The position numbers and the translations under genes were made by a program. A DNA stretch of 64,000 nt from Bacteroidota bacterium (lineage in GTDB: Bacteria; Bacteroidota; Bacteroidia; Chitinophagales; UBA10324): NCBI GenBank assembly GCA_018267315.1, contig JAFDYS010000020.1:1-64000 (forward strand). The letters are read 5' to 3'. This document shows, piece after piece, positions 17,595-25,999 of this stretch. The number at the start of each line of letters is the position of its first letter. Positions within the stretch are counted from its first letter, which is position 1. Below the pieces are notes generated by a model. It was given only the letters and a program-made list of their open reading frames with translations. It was not told the DNA's origin and ran no database searches.

Positions 17595-17602
17595 CACCTT
17601 TG
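17595..17602 (+). promoter_or_regulatory. Putative -7 box of obgE
   Basis: CACCTTTG differs from TAnnTTTG only in its first base and ends four bases before the obgE ATG. A clear -33 TTG was not found. Confidence 0.35.
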
Positions 17603-17606
17603 CCTT

Positions 17607-18599
17607 ATGGCTGAATCGAACTTTGTTGATTATGTCAAGATCTTTTGCCGCAGCGGAAACGGCGGTAACGGTTCCGTTCATTTCCGGCGTGACAAGTTCG
17701 TGGCCAAAGGCGGGCCTGACGGTGGCAACGGCGGCCGCGGCGGGCACATCATTCTCCGCGGCAATAAACAACTCTGGACCCTCCTGCATCTTAAATACCG
17801 CAAGCACATTCATGCGGAGAACGGCGAGCACGGGAGCGGAAGCAATTGCACCGGCGCCAGCGGCGATGACATCATCCTTGAAGTGCCGCTGGGCACGGTA
17901 GCCAAAGATGCAGAGAGTGAAGAAATCTATTTCGAGATCACGCACGATGGGCAGGAAGCGATTCTATGCAAAGGCGGTCGCGGCGGACTCGGCAATTCCA
18001 ACTTCGCTTCACCTACTAACCAGGTTCCCATGTATGCGCAGGATGGAGAAAAAGGTGAAGAAGGATGGAAAATTCTCGAGCTGAAAATCCTGGCTGATGT
18101 GGGACTTGTTGGTTTCCCGAATACGGGGAAGTCAACCCTGCTCTCCGTGGTGAGCGCTGCCAAACCCGAGATTGCAAATTATGCCTTTACCACACTCACT
18201 CCCAATCTTGGCATCGTTTCATACCGCGATAACAAATCATTTGTGATGGCTGATCTGCCGGGCATCATCGAAGGCGCACATGAAGGCAAGGGACTCGGCA
18301 TTCGTTTTCTGCGGCATATCGAACGCAACTCCATGCTGTTGTTCATGATTCCGGCTGACAGTGATGATATCCGGAAGGAATACAAGATCCTGATTAATGA
18401 ACTGAAACTTTACAATCCCGAATTGCTGCATAAACCGAAAATGCTGGCTATCACCAAAAGCGATCTGATTGATGACGAGCTGGAAAAACTCCTGAAGAAA
18501 GAGTTGCCAAAAGATCTTGATTGCATTTTCATTTCATCCATCACCGGTAAGAACATACCGAAGCTCAAGGACAAGATATGGGAGATGCTGAATGAATGA
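17607..18599 (+). CDS. obgE: Obg family GTPase
   Basis: A 330-residue ribosome-associated GTPase involved in 50S assembly and stringent-response control. The glycine-rich Obg domain occupies 1-157 ([28 protein letters not shown]). The G domain follows with G1 GFPNTGKST (about 168), switch I region [11 protein letters not shown]3 [16 protein letters not shown], and G4 TKSD. The C-terminal OCT domain of longer homologues is absent, normal for Bacteroidota. It is the last of the hpt-adk-obgE run. Confidence 0.96.
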   Translation: MAESNFVDYVKIFCRSGNGGNGSVHFRRDKFVAKGGPDGGNGGRGGHIILRGNKQLWTLLHLKYRKHIHAENGEHGSGSNCTGASGDDIILEVPLGTVAKDAESEEIYFEITHDGQEAILCKGGRGGLGNSNFASPTNQVPMYAQDGEKGEEGWKILELKILADVGLVGFPNTGKSTLLSVVSAAKPEIANYAFTTLTPNLGIVSYRDNKSFVMADLPGIIEGAHEGKGLGIRFLRHIERNSMLLFMIPADSDDIRKEYKILINELKLYNPELLHKPKMLAITKSDLIDDELEKLLKKELPKDLDCIFISSITGKNIPKLKDKIWEMLNE

Positions 18600-18677
18600 G
18601 GCAGACAGGCAAACACAAATCAAGCAGATGAACGCGGATCGATTGTACTCGCAGGATAATTGAAAAGAACCATTCGC

Positions 18678-20438
18678 TCACCTTATCACCATCACGGTTC
18701 CTTTGGCCTGAATGTGCTTTCCGGAATCGTCAATTACATCCACCACGTAAGCGTAGGCGCCCTGTTGCACATAAACACCTTTGAATTTACCATCCCAGCC
18801 CTGTGAAGGATTTTCACTGAAAAAAATCTGCTCGCCCCAGCGGTTGAAGATGAGGAAGGAAAAACTCTTCACCCCTTCCACGTTCAGGATCGGGGTGAAT
18901 ACATTGTTTTTACCCAGCGGAGCAAAAGCATTCGGCATATAAATCTGCGATGGTTGATTAAGGCAAATCTCATTCGACCGGCTGTGAATGGTGTCCTTCA
19001 CGCCATTCGGAAAAATCATGGAATCTACCGCCACCACGTAATAGCACGGTGTGGCGGTTTCGGTGAGGTTTCCTTCTTCATAATTCAGTGTGGCTGCATT
19101 GAGCGAAGTGAGGAAATTAAACCCGTTGCCGTCATCGCGGTAAATTTCATAGTTGATCACTTTACCGTAGTCCATTTGCGAAGGGTTCCATGAAATGTAG
19201 TAAGTCAGATCGCTGAAGGCATATCCCTGAAGCAGCATTGTTCTGCCAAGCGAAGAGGTGTCGTGCACATTGCAGCTGTCGAGCGTGATGAGCCGGTAAT
19301 AATAGCTGCTTTGCGATGTTTGGGCCGTGGTATCCAGAAACACATTCACAACACTCAGGTCAGGAGGCGAAAACGTGGCCAGTGCGGTAAACGAAATGGA
19401 ATCCACCGATCGCTCGATCGTGAATGTCTTCAGGTCGGCCAACGGATCCACCGAATATTTCACTTCAACCGTATTGGCGGCCACCACACTCACTCCCCTC
19501 ACATAAAGATCATTGGCGGCCTGCACCACATTCAGTGTGACACACACTTCATTTGATGTTGAAAGGAATGCACTGTTCTTTTCTTTAGCCACAATGGTCA
19601 TGCACAATTCATCTCCATCATTAAATCCCGAAATGGTATCTCTGAGTGTATTGACGGTATAGGTTTGATACAAAACCGGCGGAGCTCCGTTCACTGAAAT
19701 GAAGAGATCATATTTCTCCACCCCTTTTTGCCAGCGATCGTAGCGGCTCCAGTTTAGAATGATGCTTTGCGAACACCGAATCACCGTATCCTCCAGCAGG
19801 ATGGTATGTTGCGGCGATTCATTGATAAGCCCTGTGTTGATGCAACTGTCAATGGCTGCAAGCGTGTAGCTCATGGTATCGAGCGATGGTGTTGATGCGG
19901 CATCAACGTAAGTAGTAACGCCGGCACCGTACACCGTATCAATCGGGTTGTTGAAACCGTTGAGAAAACGATAAATGATATAGCCAAATGTTTCCGGCGA
20001 AGTACCCGGCTGCCAGTTAATGACGGCCTGATCAGCCGAGACGGTCACATAATTAATTATGGGTGTGACCGGGTCGAGGTTGTCCAGCGTATCAGATTGC
20101 AGCACCGTTCCGCCGGGGCAATTGAAATCGCTCTCCATATAATAGAAGTAGGTTGTATTGCCGCCGTTGCCAACCGGATCAACATAAGAAGTCTGAAACT
20201 GATTGAGTATGGTAGCTACGATGGAATAAGGACCATTGATGTTGTTGCTGCGAAAAATGTAGTAGGCCTGAAATGGCCCGCAGGCGTTTCCCGGCACGCC
20301 CCAATCCAGACGGATGTCTCCATTGTTATTCACTGAAACGCAGTGCAGGTAAGGTGGAATGATTTGCTGCGCAGACGCGCGAACAGTGACCCAGGCCAGG
20401 GCCCCTAACAATACAACCTTTCTTATTCCTGTCGCCAT
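18678..20438 (-). CDS. Secreted protein with FN3-like repeats and T9SS type B (gliding-motility-type) C-terminal domain
   Basis: A 586-residue exported protein. The ATG at 20438 is chosen because it starts a signal peptide (MATGIRKVVLLGALAWV, cleavage near ASAQ); an upstream Met would overlap the M16 gene. The body holds several beta-sandwich, FN3-like repeats (blocks such as YYFYMESDF, YYYRLITLDSC, CYYVVAVDS). The end (YMPNAFAPLGKNNVF, FNRWGEQIF, WDGKFKG, GAYAYVVDV) is the gliding-motility-associated type B sorting domain. It is expected to be secreted by T9SS, possibly as an adhesin. It lies 20 bases after the M16-like gene. Confidence 0.9.
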   Translation of the reverse strand: MATGIRKVVLLGALAWVTVRASAQQIIPPYLHCVSVNNNGDIRLDWGVPGNACGPFQAYYIFRSNNINGPYSIVATILNQFQTSYVDPVGNGGNTTYFYYMESDFNCPGGTVLQSDTLDNLDPVTPIINYVTVSADQAVINWQPGTSPETFGYIIYRFLNGFNNPIDTVYGAGVTTYVDAASTPSLDTMSYTLAAIDSCINTGLINESPQHTILLEDTVIRCSQSIILNWSRYDRWQKGVEKYDLFISVNGAPPVLYQTYTVNTLRDTISGFNDGDELCMTIVAKEKNSAFLSTSNEVCVTLNVVQAANDLYVRGVSVVAANTVEVKYSVDPLADLKTFTIERSVDSISFTALATFSPPDLSVVNVFLDTTAQTSQSSYYYRLITLDSCNVHDTSSLGRTMLLQGYAFSDLTYYISWNPSQMDYGKVINYEIYRDDGNGFNFLTSLNAATLNYEEGNLTETATPCYYVVAVDSMIFPNGVKDTIHSRSNEICLNQPSQIYMPNAFAPLGKNNVFTPILNVEGVKSFSFLIFNRWGEQIFFSENPSQGWDGKFKGVYVQQGAYAYVVDVIDDSGKHIQAKGTVMVIR

Positions 20439-20457
20439 TCCCTTTTTGTAAAGCAAT

Positions 20458-21741
20458 CTATTTTGAACCAGCCACCGCTTCAATCATGGAAGCAGGATCA
20501 AGATATTGCTGAGCCAGCCGCAGCAATTCCTCTGATGTAGTGGTCCGGGTTTCATTCACCAGCCGGATGAAATATTCCTTATCCAAGCCAAAAACAATTA
20601 GCCCCCGGATGATCTCTGATACATTCAATGGTCCGTCTGCATCTCCGAGTAATACACCCAGCATGTAATTACGCACAATCTTCAATTCATCTTCCGGTAC
20701 CGGTTCATTTCTCAAACGATCTATCTCCCGATAAATTTCCTTCACCGCCGCATCCGTTACGTGATGTCCCACTTCAGTTGAAACAAAAAAGCAGGCCGTA
20801 TTCACGTACGAGGCAATACCGGAATGAACGCCGTAACAATATCCTTTATCCTCGCGGAGGTTTTGCATGAGCCGGCTACCAAAATAACCACCCAACACGG
20901 TGTTGAGAACGCGGAGCTTGGGAAAATCAGGATGTGTTTTATTAACCAGGATTTTACCGGCGCGGATGGCGGACTGAACTGAATCTTTCCTCTCAATAAA
21001 AAACTGCCGGCCGGGCGCGGTTTCCACTGTGTGAGTAAAATGAGAGTCGTTGGATGCAGGAATTACCCGCTTACCGAACGTGTCGTCAAGCATCTTTAAA
21101 TGCTCATCGGTTACTTTACCGGCAGCTATCAGCCTGAACCCGCCATGTACATACCCTGACTCGTGAAATTGACGGAGGGTTTCTGCAGAAAGTCCGTCGT
21201 AATCTTCAGCAGAAGTGGTATAGCCATTCGGATGATTTGCACCAAAGAGACGCAGATTGAATTCGCGGTGCGCAAGAAAATCCACTTTCTCGAGGTTTAC
21301 CTTCAGCCGCTGCTTGCTGTTCCGGATGTGCGTTTCCAATTCAGCTTCCGGAAAAGCGGCTTCATAAATCATTTCATGCAACAACGGCAGCAGATTCGGC
21401 AGATGTTTGGTGAGACAAAAAAGCGTGATGGTGGAATAATCAATGGCTGCATCGGTATTAATGTTTGCGCCATAGTACTCAAACTCCTCCGCCAATTGCT
21501 GCGCGGATTTTGAAGTGGTTCCTTCCATCAGCATTTTCGCTGTGGTGGTTGCCACGGCGCGCTGCGGTTCCTGCCAGCGGCCGGCATCAAAAAGAAATTC
21601 CAGCTTGATCACTTCCTGTGTTCCTGCGCTGATGCGCCACACGTGCGCCCCGTTTGCCAGTTGCACCGGCTCCACCTGCGGAAGCTCAATCCGCTCTATG
21701 TCGCGAAGCGGCGGCGCCACCGTTCTGTCCACAACTTTCAT
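20458..21741 (-). CDS. M16-family peptidase-like subunit lacking the HxxEH motif
   Basis: A 427-residue protein with the two-domain M16 (insulinase/mitochondrial processing peptidase-like) architecture. At the position where active members have HxxEH it reads TAKMLMEGTTSKS, so the zinc ligands are missing and it should be the non-catalytic partner. The glycine-rich and substrate-binding part is kept (LGGYFGSRLMQNLREDKGYCYGVHSG, about 280-305). M16B subunits normally work as an active/inactive pair; no active gene is next to it, since the upstream neighbour is a divergent transporter. It probably acts with a subunit coded elsewhere. Confidence 0.9.
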   Translation of the reverse strand: MKVVDRTVAPPLRDIERIELPQVEPVQLANGAHVWRISAGTQEVIKLEFLFDAGRWQEPQRAVATTTAKMLMEGTTSKSAQQLAEEFEYYGANINTDAAIDYSTITLFCLTKHLPNLLPLLHEMIYEAAFPEAELETHIRNSKQRLKVNLEKVDFLAHREFNLRLFGANHPNGYTTSAEDYDGLSAETLRQFHESGYVHGGFRLIAAGKVTDEHLKMLDDTFGKRVIPASNDSHFTHTVETAPGRQFFIERKDSVQSAIRAGKILVNKTHPDFPKLRVLNTVLGGYFGSRLMQNLREDKGYCYGVHSGIASYVNTACFFVSTEVGHHVTDAAVKEIYREIDRLRNEPVPEDELKIVRNYMLGVLLGDADGPLNVSEIIRGLIVFGLDKEYFIRLVNETRTTTSEELLRLAQQYLDPASMIEAVAGSK

Positions 21742-21876
21742 AGCGGTTAAAAGTACGAAATGAAGAAAGGAGTGAGTCAGCGCATGCAGTGGCTGTTGGC
21801 ATCTTATATCTCATGACGCAAGGCGGCCTTTCTATTCCGATTATCTTGCCCGTGAATCATTCACCATTCATTTTTC

Positions 21877-23145
21877 ATGGCCACATCCAAGCCATCCATT
21901 GCACCCATCGTCATACTCGGCATCCTGTTTTTCATATTCGGATTTGTGACATGGCTGAACGGAACCCTCATCCCCTACCTGCGCATCGCCTGTGAGCTGA
22001 ACACCTTTCAATCCCTGCTCGTTGCATTTGCCTTTTACATCTCATACTTCGTCACCGCCATTCCCTCTTCGCGGGTGCTGCACCGCACGGGATATAAACG
22101 CGGCATGATGCTCGGGCTGGGCATTATGGCCGTGGGGGCGCTCGTGTTTATACCTGCCGCCATGAGCAGAACGTATTCATTATTCCTCATCGGTTTATTC
22201 ATCATCGGCACCGGATTATCCCTGCTGCAGACCGCTTCCAATCCGTATATCACCATCATCGGCGACCTGGAGAGTGCGGCGGCACGTATCAGCATCATGG
22301 GCATTTGCAACAAAGTGGCCGGTGTGCTTGCGCCATTAGTGCTGGGTGCGCTGGTTCTTTCTGATGCAGATCAGCTTACTAAAGAACTGGAGACGCTTCA
22401 GGGGGTTGAACGCATAGCACGACTGGATGCCCTGGCGCATCGCGCCATTGTTCCATACGGATTCATGGCGGGTGCCTTGGTGGTACTTGCTTTATTCGTC
22501 CGGTATTCGGGGCTGCCGGAACTGGATGACTCCTCGGTTTCGGCCGGCGATTCAAAGTTGCTGACCGCGCCCGCTTCGAAAAACTCTGTGCTGGGTTATC
22601 CGAACCTGGTACTGGGTGTGATCGGTATTTTCGTTTATGTAGGTGCTGAAGTGATTGCAGGTGATACCATCGGCACCTACGGGCAATCCATCGGCATTCC
22701 GCTTTCACAATCGAAGAACTTCACTGCCTTCACGCTCTCGGCCATGGTGATCGGGTACATCATCGGCATCGCCACCATTCCCAAATTTATCCGTCAGGAA
22801 AAAGCGTTGGCCCTTTCCGCAGCCGTAGGCATTCTCTTTTCATTGCTGATCCAATTCACTCACGGTTATTCCTCTGTCCTCTTCATTGCATTACTCGGAT
22901 TGGCGAATGCGCTGATGTGGCCGGCGATCTGGCCGCTGGCCCTTGAAGGACTCGGCAGATTTACGAAGATCGGATCCGCCCTGCTCATCATGGGCATCGC
23001 CGGAGGTGCGCTTCTCCCGCTGCTATACGGACGGCTGGCTGACATTCCATCCATCGGACATCAGCATGCTTACTGGATTTTGCTGCCCTGTTACCTCTAC
23101 ATCCTTTATTATGCCTTGAAGGGGCATCGGTACCGGACGTGGTAA
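21877..23145 (+). CDS. FucP/GluP-type MFS sugar transporter
   Basis: A 422-residue MFS permease with about 12 hydrophobic helices. Family signs are FFIFGFVTWLNGTLIPYL in the first helix, the QSLLVAFAFYISYF segment, and the loop after the second helix (RVLHRTGYKRGM). It resembles the fucose/glucose/galactose proton symporters of the FucP-GluP group. The sugar is not determined. It is divergent from the M16-like gene. It is not beside a catabolic gene. The start at 21877 (MATSKPSIAPIVILG) is the only one giving an intact first helix. Confidence 0.9.
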   Translation: MATSKPSIAPIVILGILFFIFGFVTWLNGTLIPYLRIACELNTFQSLLVAFAFYISYFVTAIPSSRVLHRTGYKRGMMLGLGIMAVGALVFIPAAMSRTYSLFLIGLFIIGTGLSLLQTASNPYITIIGDLESAAARISIMGICNKVAGVLAPLVLGALVLSDADQLTKELETLQGVERIARLDALAHRAIVPYGFMAGALVVLALFVRYSGLPELDDSSVSAGDSKLLTAPASKNSVLGYPNLVLGVIGIFVYVGAEVIAGDTIGTYGQSIGIPLSQSKNFTAFTLSAMVIGYIIGIATIPKFIRQEKALALSAAVGILFSLLIQFTHGYSSVLFIALLGLANALMWPAIWPLALEGLGRFTKIGSALLIMGIAGGALLPLLYGRLADIPSIGHQHAYWILLPCYLYILYYALKGHRYRTW

Positions 23146-23158
23146 CATTTGCTCTGCC

Positions 23159-24406
23159 TCAGTACACCATAAATTTTTGAGTGAAAATTTTTCTTGCAAA
23201 CTGAATACGCGCCACATACATACCGGGCGATAAACTCATGGTGTTTACATTGAAGGTTATACTACCGTTGAATGGCTGATTCCGTTTTTCTTCCTGAAGA
23301 ATTCCCTGCGAATTGAAAACGAGGAACTCCAATTCCGTATTTTCCGGACTATAGCAATAAAACCTGATTTCATGTGCTTCAGGAATCACCATGACCTGGA
23401 CCGTTGCTGCGGACACCGGTCCGGAAACAAGAATGACATGAGAATATTCTTCCGTTCCATCCCTGTCCACAATCCTCAACCGGTAATATCCTGCAGCAGG
23501 AAACGGCCACTCGTCGACAAATGAATAAGAAGAGGATGAAGCGGAAAAACCGGCAGCACTCACTTCGCCGATAGCTGCGAAAACAGTTCCATCATCACTT
23601 CGCTCCACCACAAAATGATCGGTGTTGAATTCGCTTGCTGTTTGCCATTCTAAAAGATTTCCTTCGGGAACATTCATTCCGTTGAATGAAATAAGTTCAA
23701 CAGGCAAGGTAGTCAGCGGCTGCACCACCACATCATCAATAAAATAATATGCGCCGTCGGCGCCGGGGCCATGGTAGGTGTGGGCAGTATTCGCATCATC
23801 TTTAAAATGCCCGATGGTGATGTATTGAAAAGCCGAGGATGGGGTATATTGAAATGAAACCTGCGTCCATCCGGTACTCCATAACTGGTTTACATAGTCA
23901 CATTCGGGTGTGATATTGATCGGTTCATGATCCACTTGTGTAAGCGGTGCGGTGGACAGATCTACGCCAATATGATCACACGAAGAGCCGTTGTAATTGT
24001 TGGTTCCGTTTGAAATGTAAAATGAAATCTCATAAGCGGTGCCGATGGTCATGGGAGCGGAAAGCTGGATGGCAATATATTCCCTGAAGTTGGCTGTGGA
24101 AGCAAGCCACATGGCAAGCCCCATCACGGCATTGCCTGTATGCGCATTGATGGTGCCGAAGGTGGTGGAAGGTAAATGCACGCCGGATAAACTCGTGGCG
24201 GATGTATGCATGTAATCGGGACTTGCATAAGGCCAAGCGAAAAGCGGATGATTGTTTACATCATTCCACGTGGTGCAATCATACCATTGCCCGTAACCGG
24301 TGGGAATGGCTGAATTAGTTTCAAAGCTGTTGTTGGGAACCAAATTGGTAGCGACTGCTTGTTGCAGCATCAGGCAAAGACCGATTGCGATACCTACCAA
24401 CTTCAT
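23159..24406 (-). CDS. Secreted protein with T9SS type A sorting domain
   Basis: A 415-residue exported protein. It has a signal peptide (MKLVGIAIGLCLMLQQAVA), then a carbohydrate-binding-like beta-sandwich (about 20-225) containing an NLVPNNSFE start, often seen in jelly-roll domains. A short FN3-like linker (ELISFNGMNVPEGNLLEWQTASEFN) is a motif also used by the T9SS cargo at 58527-60563. The end (FNSQGILQEEKRN to KIFTQKFMVY) is a T9SS type A tail. The function is unknown; the jelly-roll suggests glycan binding. Confidence 0.88.
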   Translation of the reverse strand: MKLVGIAIGLCLMLQQAVATNLVPNNSFETNSAIPTGYGQWYDCTTWNDVNNHPLFAWPYASPDYMHTSATSLSGVHLPSTTFGTINAHTGNAVMGLAMWLASTANFREYIAIQLSAPMTIGTAYEISFYISNGTNNYNGSSCDHIGVDLSTAPLTQVDHEPINITPECDYVNQLWSTGWTQVSFQYTPSSAFQYITIGHFKDDANTAHTYHGPGADGAYYFIDDVVVQPLTTLPVELISFNGMNVPEGNLLEWQTASEFNTDHFVVERSDDGTVFAAIGEVSAAGFSASSSSYSFVDEWPFPAAGYYRLRIVDRDGTEEYSHVILVSGPVSAATVQVMVIPEAHEIRFYCYSPENTELEFLVFNSQGILQEEKRNQPFNGSITFNVNTMSLSPGMYVARIQFARKIFTQKFMVY

Positions 24407-24576
24407 ACGCCCACACTCTTTAGCAAAATTGAAAGTGATTCACGATATGAATGCTGAGCTTTGTCATCCCGCGGATTGTATTGATTGATGACCTGGAATA
24501 CATCAAATTCATTTGGTAAAGATGTGTGGCGAATCACATGGAATTAGAATCTTTGTGACCGAGAACAGAAGGGGAA

Positions 24577-25101
24577 ATGCTGAACGGGAGATTGCCTGAC
24601 TTGAAGAATGAACAGACTCACCGTGCTGTGTTGCTCCTTGGCAGCAATCTTGGTGACCGCTTACATCACCTGGAGGCAGCGCTGGACGCCATTACCCATA
24701 CGGCAGGACAAGTAGAAAAAACTTCCGCTGTTTATGAAACACAACCCTGGGGTGTAACCGGTCAGCCCAATTACCTCAACGCAGCGCTTATCTTGCGCAC
24801 TCATCTCTCACCGGCCGATTTACTGAATGAGCTGAAAGCCATTGAGCAGCGCGAAGGAAGAACGGACCGGAAGAAATATGCATCCCGCACACTCGACATT
24901 GATATTCTCTTCTACGACGATCTGGTGTTAAATCTTAAAGAGCTCACCATCCCGCATCCGAAACTGCACCTGCGCCGATTTGCCCTCGTACCGCTGGATG
25001 AAATCGTGCCTGGTCTTCAGCACCCCGTATTGAATAAATCAGTCCGTCAACTCGTTGCTGCGTGTGAAGATCACCTGGATGTGAAATTATTTGAGCCGTG
25101 A
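24577..25101 (+). CDS. folK: 2-amino-4-hydroxy-6-hydroxymethyldihydropteridine pyrophosphokinase
   Basis: A 174-residue HPPK that transfers pyrophosphate from ATP to the pterin in folate synthesis. Diagnostic motifs are LLLGSNLGDRLHHL near 22, ETQPWGVTGQPNYLNA (about 50-65), and the ATP-binding RTLDIDILFYDDL (about 108-120). The first ~18 residues before the core are slightly longer than usual, so a TTG start at 24601 is possible. It converges with the CHAD gene; the two stops are two bases apart. Confidence 0.93.
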   Translation: MLNGRLPDLKNEQTHRAVLLLGSNLGDRLHHLEAALDAITHTAGQVEKTSAVYETQPWGVTGQPNYLNAALILRTHLSPADLLNELKAIEQREGRTDRKKYASRTLDIDILFYDDLVLNLKELTIPHPKLHLRRFALVPLDEIVPGLQHPVLNKSVRQLVAACEDHLDVKLFEP

Positions 25102-25103
25102 AG

Positions 25104-25922
25104 TTAATCAGCTGTGGCGCCGTCACCGCCCGGCGGAAATCGTTCCGTGAGTTCATGCAGTAACTGTTCTGAATTTTTTGAAGACACTTCTTCCATTTCC
25201 GCAATCACTTCCCTGAGTTCCCCATCGGCTTTCATTTGCTCCTTCAGTTTTTCGCCGCGCTGCACAAAAACCACTTCATCGTGCCACTTGCCGATGAGTT
25301 CTTCCCAATCATTCAGTTTTTCCGATTCCAAAACACCATCCATTAGCACACCGGGCTCTTCTTCAGCAAATGACCGGTTATACTTCAGTTCTTTCAGGTA
25401 CTTGCGCAACTGGTGCAATTGAGCTTCGCTGATATTTTGCATTGCCCTCAGCTGATTGATCCGTTGCAACAGATCATCAAAATATGCTTTCAAATTTTCT
25501 GTGGTGATTTCCTTGGCTGCCTTTTGCATTTTTTTCTGAAGTTTCTTTACATCCCTTTTTCCGCAATCAGTAAAATGCTGTTTGAATTTCCGCTGCGCGG
25601 AATGTTCCTTCTTCTCCAAAAATGCTAAAACGGTTTTCTTCGGCACTTGTCCCGCCCGGGTGAGCGCCAGAATACGCTCCCGCAACAATTGTTTCTCACG
25701 AACCCTGCCCGCTTGCTTAAAAATCTTGCGTGCGGCTTTCCAGTCTTCTTCACCAATCAAACCCTGCCCGGAAAAAAGCAGGATGTTGAACACAGCCCGG
25801 AGCTGCTTGAGTGAAACACGCAGGCGGTGAATCGCTTCCGCATCAAACTGCTTCAACGATTCATTGGCGGCAGCCAGGGCATCTTCTTCATGTTTCGCAA
25901 TCGCTTTGCTAAGGACTTTCAT
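25104..25922 (-). CDS. CHAD domain protein
   Basis: A 272-residue, all-helical, strongly basic protein with the CHAD pattern of paired conserved His/Arg motifs (HRLRVSLKQLRAVFNILLF near 33 and HQLRKYLKELKY near 165). CHAD domains bind polyphosphate and are often found in polyphosphate granules. There is no CYTH domain or polyphosphate kinase in view. The last part is acidic. It is a single gene and shares no operon with the folK gene, which lies on the opposite strand. Confidence 0.88.
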   Translation of the reverse strand: MKVLSKAIAKHEEDALAAANESLKQFDAEAIHRLRVSLKQLRAVFNILLFSGQGLIGEEDWKAARKIFKQAGRVREKQLLRERILALTRAGQVPKKTVLAFLEKKEHSAQRKFKQHFTDCGKRDVKKLQKKMQKAAKEITTENLKAYFDDLLQRINQLRAMQNISEAQLHQLRKYLKELKYNRSFAEEEPGVLMDGVLESEKLNDWEELIGKWHDEVVFVQRGEKLKEQMKADGELREVIAEMEEVSSKNSEQLLHELTERFPPGGDGATAD

Positions 25923-25999
25923 TACCGGAATCGCAATGCTCTAATTTACGAAGCGGCTCACGACCGGCCATTGACTGACTTCAGTCAGCGCAATGATTT

